A stretch of 64,000 bases of DNA from assembly GCF_003570905.1 (NCBI RefSeq), contig NZ_QXJM01000052.1:35706-99705 (forward strand), given 5' to 3'. The translations under genes were made by a program, and so were the position numbers. The notes beneath the pieces are model-generated. The model was not told the origin of the DNA. It ran no database searches and worked only from the letters and a program-made list of their open reading frames with translations. This DNA is from Cohnella faecalis (GTDB taxonomy: Bacteria; Bacillota; Bacilli; Paenibacillales; Paenibacillaceae). Below are positions 1 to 10,821 of the stretch, piece by piece; the first letter of the stretch is position 1; every line of letters begins with the position of its first letter.

Positions 1-60
1 ATGAAAGGAATACCTCATGGGAAGTTCACGGCGGGAGGCGCCGACGGAAAGGAAACAGGC

Positions 61-2261
61 ATGGGCATGGAGCAGTTGCTCGAGAAGGCTTCCACCTATA
101 TGAAAGAGCCGGATTTGAACCGCGTTCGGATCGCCTATGAATATGCGGAGGAAGCGCATAGGGGGCAGACGAGGAAGTCCGGCGAACCTTATATTTTGCA
201 TCCGGTAGCCGTTGCCGATATTTTGGTGAACATGCAGATGGATGTCATCACCGTAGAAGCGGCGCTGCTGCACGACGTCGTCGAGGATACGAAAGTAACG
301 CTCGATGATCTTCGCGATAGATTCGGCGATACGCTGGCCGGACTCGTGGACGGATTGACCAAGCTGGAAAGAATTCAATTCCGCTCCAAGGAAGAACAGC
401 AGAACGAGAACTATCGCAAAATGTTCGTGGCGATGGCCAACGACATTCGCGTTATTCTGATCAAGCTGGCGGACCGCCTGCACAATATGCGGACGCTTAA
501 GTTCCAATCCGAGGAGAGCCAGCGGCGAATCGCGCACGAGACGCTCGAAATCTATTGCCCGATCGCCCACCGCCTCGGGATGAGCGCGATCAAGTGGGAG
601 ATGGAGGACATCGCTCTCCGCTTTCTCAATCCGCAGCAATATTATCGCGTCGCCCACCTAATGAAGAAGAAGCGGGCCGAACGCGAGCAGTATATTTCCG
701 AGCTGATCGGCAAAATTCGCGAGAAGCTCGAAGAGATGGGCATTCAAGGCGATATTAGCGGGCGCCCTAAGCATATTTACAGCATTTTCAAAAAGATGAC
801 GACGAAGAACAAGCAGTTCAACGAAATTTACGATCTTCTGGCGATTCGCATATTGGTCGAGAACGTGAAGGATTGCTACGCGACGCTCGGCATTATTCAT
901 ACGCTTTGGAAGCCGATGCCCGGCCGCTTCAAGGATTATATCGCTATGCCGAAGGCGAATATGTACCAGTCGCTCCATACGACGATCGTAGGACCTACGG
1001 GCGAACCGACGGAGGTGCAAATCCGCACCTGGGATATGCACCGGACGAGCGAGTACGGGATCGCGGCTCACTGGTCCTACAAAGACGGCAATTCGGGGGA
1101 GTCACTCCGGGTACGTTCGGCGACAAAATGAACTGGTTCCGCGAAATTATCGAGCTTCAGCACGAAACCCGCGATGCGGCCGAGTTCATGGAATCGGTCA
1201 AAATGGATTTTTTCACCGACCTCGTCTTCGTGTTCACGCCAAAAGGCGAAGTGTTCGAATTGCCTTCGGGAGCGGTTCCGCTCGATTTTGCTTATCGCAT
1301 TCATACCGAGGTCGGCAACCGGACGATCGGCGCGAAGGTGAACGGTCGGATCGTGCCGCTCGACCACAAGCTTAAGACGGGCGACATCGTCGAAATATTG
1401 ACGTCCAAGCATTCTTACGGTCCGAGTCAGGACTGGCTTAAGGTTGCCCAGTCCTCGCATGCCCGCGCCAAAATCAAGCAATGGTTCAAAAAGGAAAAGC
1501 GCGAGGAGAACGTCGAGAAAGGCCGCGACCTTCTGGAAAGAGAGCTGAAGCGGATCGGTCTGGAGCCTCACGAGTGGATGTCGGACGACAAGCTTCTGGA
1601 AGCGGCCAAAAAATTCACGTTCAACGATCTTGAAGATATGATGTCGGCGATCGGCTTCGGCGGCATTACGGCGGCGCAAGTGTGCACGAAGCTGACGGAG
1701 AAGCTCCGCAAGGAGGCCGAGGAAGCTCAGCAAATCCAGCTTACGAGCGCCGTCAAAGAAATGAAGCAGTCCGCCGCCGCTCAAGCGGCTGCCGAGCGCA
1801 AGCGCCCGACTCACGGCGTCAGCGTCAAAGGCGTGGACAATCTGTTAGTCAGGTTCGCTCGCTGCTGCAATCCGGTGCCGGGCGACGACATTATCGGATA
1901 TATTACTCGCGGGCGCGGCGTGTCGGTTCACCGGACGGATTGCGCGAACATACCGACCGCATCGGACGGCGAGGAAGCTGCGCGCGTCATCGAGGTCGAT
2001 TGGGAAAACGCGGTGGAAGCGAATTACAGCGTGGAAATTGAAATTCTCGGCCATAACCGGAACGGGCTTCTGAACGAAGTGCTGGCGACGGTATCGGAGA
2101 GCAAAACGAACATTTCGGCCGTCTCCGGACGGTCCGACAAAAACAAGATGGCGATCATCCATATGACCATTCTTATCCGCAACAAAGACCATTTGCATTC
2201 GGTCGTGGAGAAAATCAAGCGGGTTAAGGACATTTTTTCCGTTCAGCGGATGATGCAATAG
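61..2261 (+). CDS. rel: (p)ppGpp synthetase/hydrolase Rel, frame interrupted
   Basis: Bifunctional enzyme that makes and degrades (p)ppGpp in the stringent response. In order I see the HD hydrolase motif (HDVVEDT, residues ~71-77), the synthetase core (QSLHTT near residue 303, then EVQIRT), a TGS domain, the Cys-containing region FARCCNPVPGD and a C-terminal ACT domain. The total of about 733 residues is normal for the family. The frame is broken: the first part runs to a stop at 1131, and the rest continues one frame away from about 1095. One extra G in the G5 run at 1095-1099 joins the two into a normal Rel (GNSGGVTPG). I read this as a sequence error. The ATG at 61 has AAAGGA upstream; an in-frame ATG at 1 is the alternative. 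dtd follows 18 nt downstream, the usual Firmicutes pairing. Confidence 0.93.
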
Positions 2262-2279
2262 ACGGAGGCCCTTCAGCAT

Positions 2280-2723
2280 ATGAAAGTCGTTGTTCAACGC
2301 GTCTCGCAGGCGCGGGTTACCGTAGAGGAGAACGTCGTCGGAGAGATCGGCTACGGTCTCTTGCTGCTCGTCGGTATCGGTCACGAGGACGGGGATGCCG
2401 ATTTGGCGTGGATGGCGGATAAGCTTGCGGGTTTGCGGATTTTCGAGGACGAGGACGGCAAAATGAATTTGTCGGTCGTTGACTCGAAGGGAGCGATTCT
2501 GTCCGTATCTCAATTCACGCTGTATGGCGACGTTCGCAAAGGAAAGCGTCCAAATTTCATGGCGGCGGCTCGTCCCGAACAAGCGGAGGCTCTGTATGAG
2601 CGGTTCAATGCCATGCTGAGGGAGCGCGGCCTGCAAGTGGAGACCGGACGCTTCGGCACTATGATGGACGTGTCGCTCGTCAATGACGGTCCCGTAACGC
2701 TGATCGTGGACAGCAAGTCTTAG
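2280..2723 (+). CDS. dtd: D-aminoacyl-tRNA deacylase
   Basis: Cytosolic enzyme that hydrolyses D-amino acids mischarged on tRNA, protecting translation. The 147-residue product has the family's full length. It starts MKVVVQRVSQA and holds the two active-site signatures, SQFTLYGD near residue 79 and the Gly-Pro-type NDGPVT near the C terminus. GGAGG lies about 10 nt before the ATG. It follows rel directly and is probably co-transcribed with it. Confidence 0.96.
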   Translation: MKVVVQRVSQARVTVEENVVGEIGYGLLLLVGIGHEDGDADLAWMADKLAGLRIFEDEDGKMNLSVVDSKGAILSVSQFTLYGDVRKGKRPNFMAAARPEQAEALYERFNAMLRERGLQVETGRFGTMMDVSLVNDGPVTLIVDSKS

Positions 2724-2748
2724 CCTCTAGGCGACGCCAAGATTGAAG

Positions 2749-2994
2749 ATGCCGACTTGCGGCAACACTACATGTCGAGATCACTTTTTCCATGTGGAAA
2801 GGATGAGCGGCATGCGGCAATCGCGCAAGGAAGCCAAATTGGAATGGATGATGAGGGAAGGGCTGTTTCCGGAGCGCCGGGAAGCGATGGCTTTTCATGA
2901 GGGGAGCCGGACGGAGTTCGCGGACGAGTGGTCCTCGGGTTCTCCCGCAGGCTCTAGAAGCGGCAAGCGCAACTCGCCGGGCGGCAGAGGGTAA
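2749..2994 (+). CDS. Small hypothetical protein
   Basis: An open frame of about 81 residues downstream of dtd. The middle is charged and contains REGLFPERREAMAFHEG; the end is Gly/Ser/Arg-rich. I recognise no domain. There is no convincing ribosome site for any ATG (2749, 2803, 2812), so the start and even the reality of the gene are doubtful. It could be a chance frame between dtd and the terminator at 3131. Confidence 0.2.
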   Translation: MPTCGNTTCRDHFFHVERMSGMRQSRKEAKLEWMMREGLFPERREAMAFHEGSRTEFADEWSSGSPAGSRSGKRNSPGGRG

Positions 2995-3130
2995 AGCTTC
3001 TGTCCCAAGCTTAGGTGACAAATTGCAGCGCTTACTTTATTGTAATCTAACTGTAATCTCTTTAACATCAATCCTTAACCTAATTGGACTAGGATAAAGA
3101 AGACCCCCTTTTTTCAATAGAGTGAAATTG

Positions 3131-3160
3131 AACCTGCCGGATTCCCGGCAGGTTATTTTC
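3131..3160 (+). terminator. Rho-independent terminator
   Basis: A perfect 10-bp stem (AACCTGCCGG with CCGGCAGGTT) closes a 4-nt loop and is followed by a T-rich stretch (ATTTTCTGTTCATTTT). It ends the rel-dtd unit. The polysaccharide operon arrives from the opposite strand at 3169, so it may also act on that strand, although the T-run there is weaker. Confidence 0.75.
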
Positions 3161-3168
3161 TGTTCATT

Positions 3169-4731
3169 TTACGGATGCGGCTCGCCAACGATGCGATAGA
3201 GCTTCCAACGGTCGTCAATATCGAACACAAGCTTTGCCCAATCGGCGTTACCCTCGTACAGCAAAGGGTATTTGACGTGAACGGCGTTAAGAGCGGAGAG
3301 CCCTTCCGGCTTCGGAACCAATAAATATTCGACATGGAATTTCAACGGTTGATCCAGCACGGCTTTGAAATCGCGGTCTGTCGTATTCACGAAACGGCGG
3401 GGATTCCGGCTGTTCAGGATAATCTCGAAAGCGTTGAAGGAATCTGCAATAACCAAGGCGTTCGGATCGCTGTCGAAAATTTCACGATCGAGCTTTTGCG
3501 ATATTTTCCGGTTCAGCAGCGTCTTTTGATAAGTTGCGCTGTCGCGATAATGGATAACCGAATATTCCTCGGGCGACAGAGAGGCGTTGTTCATGACGGG
3601 AACGACCAGAACGGCGGAAACGGCTAGTGCCGCGAGCATGCTTGGCTTCAGAGCCCGGGCCATGCTCGGCTGGGCGTTCGAAGATAATTCGTAGGGAAGC
3701 CAGGCGATCGTTATGAGCAGCGGATAATAGAAAAACCGGAGCCAGCCGAAGGACAGGCCGCCGTACAGCATATACCATTGAAAAAGAGGGATGGAAAACG
3801 TTAAAACGGTGAATACGAGAAAATCCCAGCGAAGCGCCGTCCGCGAAAGCAAACGAAACAGGAGGAGGACGGCATAAGGAATCGCAAATACGGCAATTCT
3901 TTTGCATACGAATTTGAAGCTGGCCTCAGGATTTCCGATTAGGACCGACATAACGGGGTTGTCGGCCAGAAATTCCGATTGTCCCGCATTGGAATATGAA
4001 GAATGCAAAAAGTAAAGAGCATCTCCCATAATCGTGTAATTAAGCACTAGCCAAACGGTTACCGTAAAGAGGACAGGCAGCAATAACATAAGCAGAGTGC
4101 TTTCGATTTTTGCGAATACTGATTTTTTGGCGAGCATGTACCAGAAGGTCGCAAAAACGATTGCAGCGCTGAACGGTATAGCTTCGTAACGGGTAAGGAA
4201 GGCCAAGCTGAGCATGAGGGATACCATCGTAAGCGAATGGACGCTGTTATCGCGAATCCATTGCGTCCAGTGAATGACGGAGACAAGGAGAAAAAAACCG
4301 AATAACGCTTCGCTCATGCCGTTGGCCCCGTACCAGAACTGGAAGGGATTCAAAACGAAGAGCAGCGTGCAGGCGATCCCGAAAAACGTCGCGGAGCCCA
4401 GATTTTTATAGAAGGCTTGCAAGAGGACAACCGCCGTCAATCCGGCGAACGCGGAAGTTATAATGACGCTTGAAAGCCCGGCGGAAGATAAAGTCGGCAG
4501 CCACGGTTGGAACAGCAAAACGGGCATTGCCAAAAAGCTCGGCAGAGGGTTCCAAATAAATCCGACAGCGGCGAGATGCGGATCGCGGCTGTAGAGCACG
4601 TAGAAGGCGTTCGCAACCCTGCTGATTGCGTCTCCATTAATATAGGGAAGATGCACGGCAACATAATATCCGAAGATAACTTCCAAGATGAATATGAATG
4701 CGAACACGACCGTATATGTTTTTTTGGTCAT
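3169..4731 (-). CDS. Polytopic membrane glycosyltransferase-like protein (GT-C type)
   Basis: About 520 residues with roughly ten hydrophobic segments and a C-terminal soluble part. An acidic motif follows the first membrane segment (NGDAISR), as in lipid-linked-sugar-dependent GT-C enzymes of the ArnT/PMT type. By family it would transfer a sugar from a polyprenyl-phosphate donor on the outer face of the membrane. The gene is last in the polysaccharide operon, just after a polyprenyl-phosphate glycosyltransferase-like gene that could supply its donor. The start is uncertain: ATG at 4731 or GTG at 4740 avoids overlap with the upstream gene, while the frame stays open to 4821. The substrate cannot be told from the sequence. 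Confidence 0.7.
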   Translation of the reverse strand: MTKKTYTVVFAFIFILEVIFGYYVAVHLPYINGDAISRVANAFYVLYSRDPHLAAVGFIWNPLPSFLAMPVLLFQPWLPTLSSAGLSSVIITSAFAGLTAVVLLQAFYKNLGSATFFGIACTLLFVLNPFQFWYGANGMSEALFGFFLLVSVIHWTQWIRDNSVHSLTMVSLMLSLAFLTRYEAIPFSAAIVFATFWYMLAKKSVFAKIESTLLMLLLPVLFTVTVWLVLNYTIMGDALYFLHSSYSNAGQSEFLADNPVMSVLIGNPEASFKFVCKRIAVFAIPYAVLLLFRLLSRTALRWDFLVFTVLTFSIPLFQWYMLYGGLSFGWLRFFYYPLLITIAWLPYELSSNAQPSMARALKPSMLAALAVSAVLVVPVMNNASLSPEEYSVIHYRDSATYQKTLLNRKISQKLDREIFDSDPNALVIADSFNAFEIILNSRNPRRFVNTTDRDFKAVLDQPLKFHVEYLLVPKPEGLSALNAVHVKYPLLYEGNADWAKLVFDIDDRWKLYRIVGEPHP

Positions 4732-4760
4732 TTCAATCACCAGCTTTTTCGTTTCATCCG

Positions 4761-5870
4761 TTAGAGGGGCGGGTCTTTGGAAATCGGAGACAGAATCGCC
4801 GGCAGTTTCTTGAACGTCCAAACGTTATTCAACGCGAAGTTGGAGCCGGTCGAGACAAGTATGCCTATTAAGCCGGCTACCAAGTAATGGACGCCGAACC
4901 AGGAATGAAAGCAGGTCACAATGAAGCTCGACAAGCATAGTCCGCTTAGGCTTACCAACGAAAACTTGAAAATACGATACCAAAGCTTGTCGCTCTTGCT
5001 ATCCTTCCACGTTAACAGGTTGTTCCAGGTGAAGTTGTTGAAGGTGGCGACGATCGTTGCTCCGGCAAAAGAAAATCCGATGGGAACGCCGAGGTGAACA
5101 AGCAGCACATAGACTAGCGTATTAACCGCTACCCCGCTGAGCCCTACGGCACAAAATATCCAAAACCGCATATCCGATTCGCTGCTTCTTAGCAGCCTGC
5201 CCAGATGACGAATATAGTTCCATTGCTCCTTCAAGTTGAGCTTGGAGCTGCCGAGGTCTCTTGAGTGGAAGGAGTACGGAATTTCCCTGACGTTCGAATA
5301 ATCGGAGCGTACCAACAGCTCCAGCAATATTTTCCAACCGATCGGCTGAAGGGGCCGACTGAAGGCGACGTCGCGGCGCACGGCGAAATAGCCGCTGGTC
5401 GGATCGGTAACCTTCCATACTTTGCGTATAAGCAAACGGGCCATCATCCGAGCCGTCCACGAGACGAGTCGTCTCCATGCGTTAAGGCCGCCGTCGCTGC
5501 CTCCCGGAATGAATCTGGAAGGAACGATGACTTCGGACCGTTCCGATCGGATCTCCTCGATGAGGGCGGGCAAGCTTTCCGGAGGATGCTGCAGGTCGGC
5601 GTCCATGACGATAAACCAATCGCCCTTGGCCATCCGACAGCCTTCCAAGATGGCGGAGCTTAAGCCTCCTCCGTTCTCGCGATGCAAATATCGAACGAAC
5701 GAAAATTGCCGACTCATCCGATCCAATCTTTCGGGAGTATCGTCGGAGCTGTCGTCCACGAATACGATCTCATAGGTGACGTCGCCAGGAACGGCGCGCA
5801 AAATCCGATTCGTCAATATTTCCACGTTAGCTCCCTCATTGCGGCAGGGAACGATTATGCTAATTTCCAT
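4761..5870 (-). CDS. GT2 glycosyltransferase with C-terminal GtrA-like membrane domain
   Basis: A 369-residue fusion. The N-terminal half is a GT2 domain of the polyprenyl-phosphate mannose/glucose synthase type: ISIIVPCRNEG at the start, VFVDDSSDD, then DADLQHPPE as the metal/nucleotide motif. The C-terminal ~125 residues form about four membrane helices of the GtrA family, which is linked to flipping polyprenyl-phosphate sugars. Such fusions make the lipid-linked sugar and move it across the membrane. The ATG at 5870 is preceded by AAGGA at good spacing; earlier in-frame codons look non-coding. The next gene downstream is the likely user of the lipid-linked sugar. Confidence 0.85.
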   Translation of the reverse strand: MEISIIVPCRNEGANVEILTNRILRAVPGDVTYEIVFVDDSSDDTPERLDRMSRQFSFVRYLHRENGGGLSSAILEGCRMAKGDWFIVMDADLQHPPESLPALIEEIRSERSEVIVPSRFIPGGSDGGLNAWRRLVSWTARMMARLLIRKVWKVTDPTSGYFAVRRDVAFSRPLQPIGWKILLELLVRSDYSNVREIPYSFHSRDLGSSKLNLKEQWNYIRHLGRLLRSSESDMRFWIFCAVGLSGVAVNTLVYVLLVHLGVPIGFSFAGATIVATFNNFTWNNLLTWKDSKSDKLWYRIFKFSLVSLSGLCLSSFIVTCFHSWFGVHYLVAGLIGILVSTGSNFALNNVWTFKKLPAILSPISKDPPL

Positions 5871-5913
5871 AATGACCAGTCCTTGCTTAAGAAGTATGGA
5901 ATGCCGGTCGCGA

Positions 5914-8339
5914 CTACAGGTTGGCCTGCTCGCTTTTCGTCTTTTCGTACGGCATCGCCGTCGATCCGTGCGGTTCGTCCGATTGATCGAGTCCATGCGT
6001 CGTTTTTTCCCAGTAGAAGGGCTTCGTAATCAATTGCCAAGCCGCTTTGTAAGCGGAGATGCTCATCATGATCCAATAAAAGGGCGTTAGCAGGGCATAT
6101 TTGACGAGCCTGTGGGAGATGTACGGCTGCGATTTTTTCTCCATATCGTTAATGACCCAATAGACGCCGGCGATATTGCTGTATACGAAAAAGAAATTGG
6201 CGACGAACAGTTCGAGTGCAGCCAGATAATAGATGATGCCGGGAAACAGCTGCGGAATAAAGTCGAATTTCCAGCCGAACCAGAGCAAAACCATGAGCCA
6301 GTAGACCGGATTCAGCAAAGGAATGACAGGGGTAGCCAGCACCATGACCTGGAATCCGAAAAAGCCTTTGGCGCCGATGTCTTTCCACAGCTGAATCGGA
6401 TTGCGCATATGGACAAGCCATGTTTGCATATAGCCTTTGATCCATCGCGAGCGTTGGCGGATCCAGTTGCCGAAGCGGCTGTTCGCCTCTTCCCAAGTCC
6501 GGGAATCGACGATGGCCGTTTTGTGTCCCGCTTTGTACAAGCGAATGCCCAAATCGGCATCTTCCGTTACGTTGTAAGGATCCCAGGCGTTCAGCTCTTT
6601 CAACACGGATGTCTTGAAGTGATTGGACGTGCCTCCGAGAGGGATGGGGATATCCAGCCTCATAATGCCGGGAAGCAGCAGTTCGAACCACATGCTGTAT
6701 TCCTGGGTAAACCAGCGGGTCAGCAAATTTTGCTCGCTGTTGAAATAATTCAGCTTCGCCTGCACGCAAGCGGTGCTCTCCGAGCAGCTTTCGAACGTCA
6801 AATGCACTTTTTTTAGCTGATCAGGGTCCGGCCGGTCTTCCGCATCATAGATGACGGTATATTTCCCCGCGCGCGGATCAAACCGAAGTTGCATGCCTTT
6901 GGTTTCGTTTTCGGCAAGCTGTCAGGGACGACAAGCACGGTGTAATAAGAAGGAAGCTTCATTTTCTGGATAAGCTCCTGAGCCTCGATGTCGTCCGTTT
7001 CGATCAATAGCCGAACGTCCAGCTTCGCTTTCGGGTAATCGAGTTTTTCCAGGTTCCGAATAAGCTGAGGGATAACTCCGCTTTCTTTATACATAGGGAC
7101 GAGTATCGTATAGGGCGGCAAATCGCGCTCGTCTATGCTTTTGATTTGTTCGTCGGTGAAGCGGTACTGCGCGCCGCTGCGCGATCCGTACATGATGATC
7201 ATGAATTTGAACAAGGTCATGAAGAAATAAAAGATTTGAACAAGTACGTTGACCAAGACGATCGTCGCAAAAAAGTTCCAGAACAAACCGCCGACGAATA
7301 GAGCGACGGTTAATGCGAGCGACAAAATCTGCGGCTTCGTAAAAGTGGTGCTGGCCGAGTTGTGCGGCTGCTCGATCGCGAGCTTGGAAGTGCTCTCTTC
7401 GAGCATCTCGTCGCCGTATACCTCCGACCAGAACAGCTCCATCTCGTTCTTGGTTGCGAGAACTTGTTCGATCGGCATTTCGAGCCTATGCTCCAGCACG
7501 GATATGATTTCGTCGGACAGCGGTTCATTGACGGCTACAAGCAAACGGTTCTCGTATTGATGGATAATGACAGCGCCGTATTCTCGGGCAATCGGCTCCG
7601 GCAGCTTCATATCCGGATCGAAGCTGATTTCGTTGCCGATGCGTCCGATGTTGTTCTGGTTAGCGATAGCGCGGTAAAGCTGCTCGGGCTCAAGAAACTG
7701 AAGCGACAGCAGCACGTCTCCGAGCATCCCGCCGCTTTTGCGTTGGAAGGACAATGCTTTTTCCAATTGATCCTTGGTCAGATAACCTAATTGAAGGAGT
7801 ACGTCGCCCAATCTGCCCTTGTTGGGCTGGTTGCTGATGTAAGGCAGCAGTTGCTCGGCCGATACGTACCCGAGATCGATTAGAATGTCTCCGAGACGTC
7901 CTCCCGTCTCCTCTTGCTTAGCCATCGCCTCTTCCAATTGCTCGACAGAGATGATTCGGTCCCGAATGAGCAGCTCACCCATTTTGGCGCGAGGCTTCGC
8001 ATTAACCGGAGCTTCTTTGGGCGGAAGAGGCGCTTCTCGTTGAGTGACCGTTTCGGATGGGGGCAATTCCGCTGCCGCCGCTGCGGAATTGTCCGGTCGA
8101 AGCGGCAGCCAATCGCGGCCTTCTCCTTGCTTGAGATAATAGATTCGTGTCTGCGCGGCCAACAACCGGCGCTTGAGCTCTTCCGTTTCCCATTCTTGAC
8201 GAAGAAGCAGCGCCGCGTGCATGGCTCGCTGCCGTCGCAGCTCGTTTTTCCTCTCCTCGAGCACCCACTGTTCCCATCGAACGCTTTCCCGAGCGGATCG
8301 CGGCCATAAGCTTCGAATTCCGTCCTTCAGCAGGCTCAC
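5914..8339 (-). CDS. Processive membrane glycosyltransferase with N-terminal MshEN (c-di-GMP-binding type) repeats, frame interrupted
   Basis: About 808 residues once the frames are joined. Residues ~20-70 are charged and probably coiled coil. Four MshEN-type repeats follow (~120-142, 148-171, 176-199, 205-228), with RLGDILIDLG and RLGDVLLQLG cores and a closing Gln. Two membrane helices sit near 335-385. A GT2 synthase domain comes next: YTILVPMYKE, IETDD, DAEDRPDPDQ, TEDADLG and the QRSRW processivity motif, then further membrane helices. The layout resembles NfrB and cellulose/Pss synthases. The frame breaks at the C4 run 6865-6868; one extra C restores it. The GTG start at 8339 overlaps the previous stop by 4 nt. 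It probably polymerises and exports an exopolysaccharide under c-di-GMP control. Confidence 0.85.
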
Positions 8340-8584
8340 CTTGCACCCCAGCTTTCCAGAAGCCGACGTTCCTCGGAGAGAGCTTCCTCCAGCTGCAGGG
8401 ACAGTCGATCGCCGAAAATTCGCTTTTGCTCTTGCAGCTCAAGGAAAGCGGTCTGCTCCTGTTTCATGACGGACTCCACGAGATGAATGCGAGCTCGTAT
8501 CGCATCGATTTGACGGTTGGCGGCTTCGGGCTTGAACCAGGCGGATGAACGGCTTTTTTTTCGGCTTGACCGCGGTTTTCTCAT
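8336..8584 (-). CDS. Small coiled-coil protein of the polysaccharide operon
   Basis: An 82-residue basic protein. The start is Lys/Arg/Ser-rich (MRKPRSSRKKSR), followed by a long amphipathic stretch rich in Glu, Gln and Leu that should form a coiled coil. The ATG at 8584 has AGGGAGG about 8 nt upstream. The stop overlaps the GTG of the glycosyltransferase gene, so translation is probably coupled. The partner synthase also begins with a charged helical region, so direct contact is a reasonable guess. I recognise no family. Confidence 0.65.
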   Translation of the reverse strand: MRKPRSSRKKSRSSAWFKPEAANRQIDAIRARIHLVESVMKQEQTAFLELQEQKRIFGDRLSLQLEEALSEERRLLESWGAR

Positions 8585-8629
8585 TGGATGTACCCTCCCT
8601 CTGAACGGCATTGGCGGGTTAGCCGGTCA

Positions 8630-10799
8630 TTAATCTAGCTTGCCTTTGCGTTTGCGAAGTACGACGAACAGGGCGGCTAAAGAGACGACTACTGCCACGA
8701 ACACTCCGGCAAAAACATAGCGGCTGTAGGGCAGCGGACGATTGACTGCGGGAGGGTCGACGATTACCGGGCACTAGGCTTCCTGGCGTCGATCGTATCG
8801 TTGAAGGAATACACTTGCTCGCGTTCGTCAATGACGACCAATCGGCCTCTTATTTGGTTGCTTTTTTCGACGTCCGTCCATATTTTTCCCATCGACAGAA
8901 GACGATTCCGATCCGGAGCGACGAGCAAAAGCACGCTTCTGTCCGGATTAAGCGGGGAAGACGTCAACTGCAGGATCGTCGATTTTTTCGTTAGCTCCGC
9001 TAATATTTCGGCCTTGTCGGAGATGGATTGAACGGCATCCGGGGAAAAGATGACGTAGCTGTTGTCGTAGCCATTCAAGAAATCGGGCAGTTCCTTGGAA
9101 GAGCCGACAAAAATCACGTTGCGGTCCTTCAGCTTGTCCTGAAGCTGGCCGGACGCGATGTCGGCCAATTGAAAGTCCGATCGATCGGTTATGACCGTAT
9201 CCATCCTATTGATCAAGGAGATTGCGGAGCTTAGCTCCTCCGAGCCGCGATTGTTCATTAGAATCGTCGTAGAATTCCATTCGTCGCCTGCAACGAATGG
9301 ATAAGGGAGCGAATCCAAATTGTAAGTCAGCCTGTCGGACGGCGTAAAAGTAAGATAGGAAGACTTGTCGACGACGGCCCAATTGCCCAGCAGCGTATCC
9401 GAGCAGAACGAGGAGGCTGCTGCACTGGCGGTATTGTCCGAGCCGTTCACAAATTGGAAGCCGATTTCCACCGACAGCGTTCTATTCGTTCCGATCACCG
9501 TTGGATCGAGCGGGACGTCCAAGGTGCCTCCGTCGCTTGTAGCCTTGCCGAGCTTAACACTTTGGACGGGAACTCCGTTCAGCTTGACCGTCATAACCGA
9601 TTTGTCGTATGAGATCGATTTGGAGTGCTTGTAGGATAGGTGGAGGAGCGCTCCGTTCGTTAAATCCCAGTTGTTCGGAATCGGATAATTAATGGACGAA
9701 GCTCCTTGCAGCACTTCAGCGGTTACGAGATTCCCATAACCGAGCTGCTCCAAAGTCAACGCCTTGGAATTGTCCGAAGCCGCGTTGGAATCAGACGAAG
9801 CGACGTTTCCGGTCAGAACTTCCGGGATGACCGAATAACTCCCTCGCAGCTGCGCGTACAGCGTGTCTGTCGTTAAAATAGTTGCGGCGTTCGCAAGCTG
9901 TTTGCCTGTTCCGCTTACGAGCATCATCGTATTTTTGGCATTCCAGGGTGAAGGCGTTTCGCCGACAATCCTTTTGCCAGCTGGTCCGCATCCTTCGACT
10001 GGGCGAACGCTTCCGTCACGGATTTCCCTTTGGCCAGCCATCGGTCGGCTTTTCCTATCCAGACGATGGAATGGCTTCGAGCCAAAGCATCGGTTACGTC
10101 CGATTCCACGTAGACGGGGACGTTCAGACGATGGTTAGGCGTTTGGAGCGCGAAAAATCGAGAGATCCGCGCTGCCGCTTTGAATTCATCCTGATTGAAT
10201 TTGTCCGGAAGAACGATGATTGCCCGAAGCGGGTCCGGAGATCCCCGTTCGATGAAAGGGCTAGGGTATTGGGTAAGATCCGCTTTTTCATAGCTTTGCT
10301 CCAAATGAAGAGCGACGGCGCTTTTCTTGTGGATGACGAGCCACGCGGCGCTGTTCTCCGGATCCTCGCAAATAACGTTGGAAACTTTCATTTTTCCCCA
10401 GAACGACAGCTTATGGAACCCGGGCTTCAAAGAGAGGTTCGAAAGATCGATGCTCCATAGCGTTTCCTTCTCGTTCTCTTTGCTCAAAGTAACGCTCCCT
10501 AGAGGAACGTCGTCCAGAAGGACGGTTAAGTTCGAATACTCGGGCAGCAGCGTCTCGGAATGGGAGTAATAAATATTGATCGAAGAGCCTTGTCGAGCCT
10601 CAAGGCCTTTGCCGATTTCAAAATAAGAATCTTGCCGCGCGTTTTCTCCTCGAAAAACCCGTTCTTCGGAAAAGATGCTGCGCGATTCGTTAGCAGACGA
10701 GCTCTGAGCGCCTGTTTCCGCATATGCCGCCGATTGCGAGGACAGGATGACGACGATCATCGCAACCATTAGGATCCAATTAGATGCCGTTCTTTTCAT
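8630..10799 (-). CDS. BcsB-like extracytoplasmic polysaccharide synthase subunit, two frame breaks
   Basis: About 723 residues after joining frames. It has an N-terminal signal peptide (~1-28), two BcsB-type halves each with beta-rich carbohydrate-binding-like and flavodoxin-like segments (VSNVICEDPENSAAW, SPWNAKNTMMLVSG, SSFCSDTLLGNW), and a C-terminal membrane helix with a basic end (LRKRKGK). BcsB guides the nascent glucan in cellulose synthases; the Gram-positive relatives YdaN and PssA sit in similar operons. The first break lies near 9970-9975, where one added base gives AKGIVGETPSPW. The second lies in the GGG run at 8769-8771; one added G opens the frame into the membrane helix. Both are -1 and look like sequence errors. 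It lies between the degenerate GGDEF gene and the synthase. Confidence 0.8.
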
Positions 10800-10821
10800 G
10801 CAAGCGGTCCTTCCTTCATTC

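Noticed and set aside
1..60. Start of rel at position 1
   Set aside because: The first 20 codons do not resemble Rel; AAAGGA before 61 and family alignment favour the later ATG. It cannot be excluded because the window begins here.
1077..1814. Long antisense frame over rel (245 codons), and similar frames over pdp, aspS, dinB and cimA
   Set aside because: Typical shadows of GC-rich coding sequence, with no start signal or family motif.
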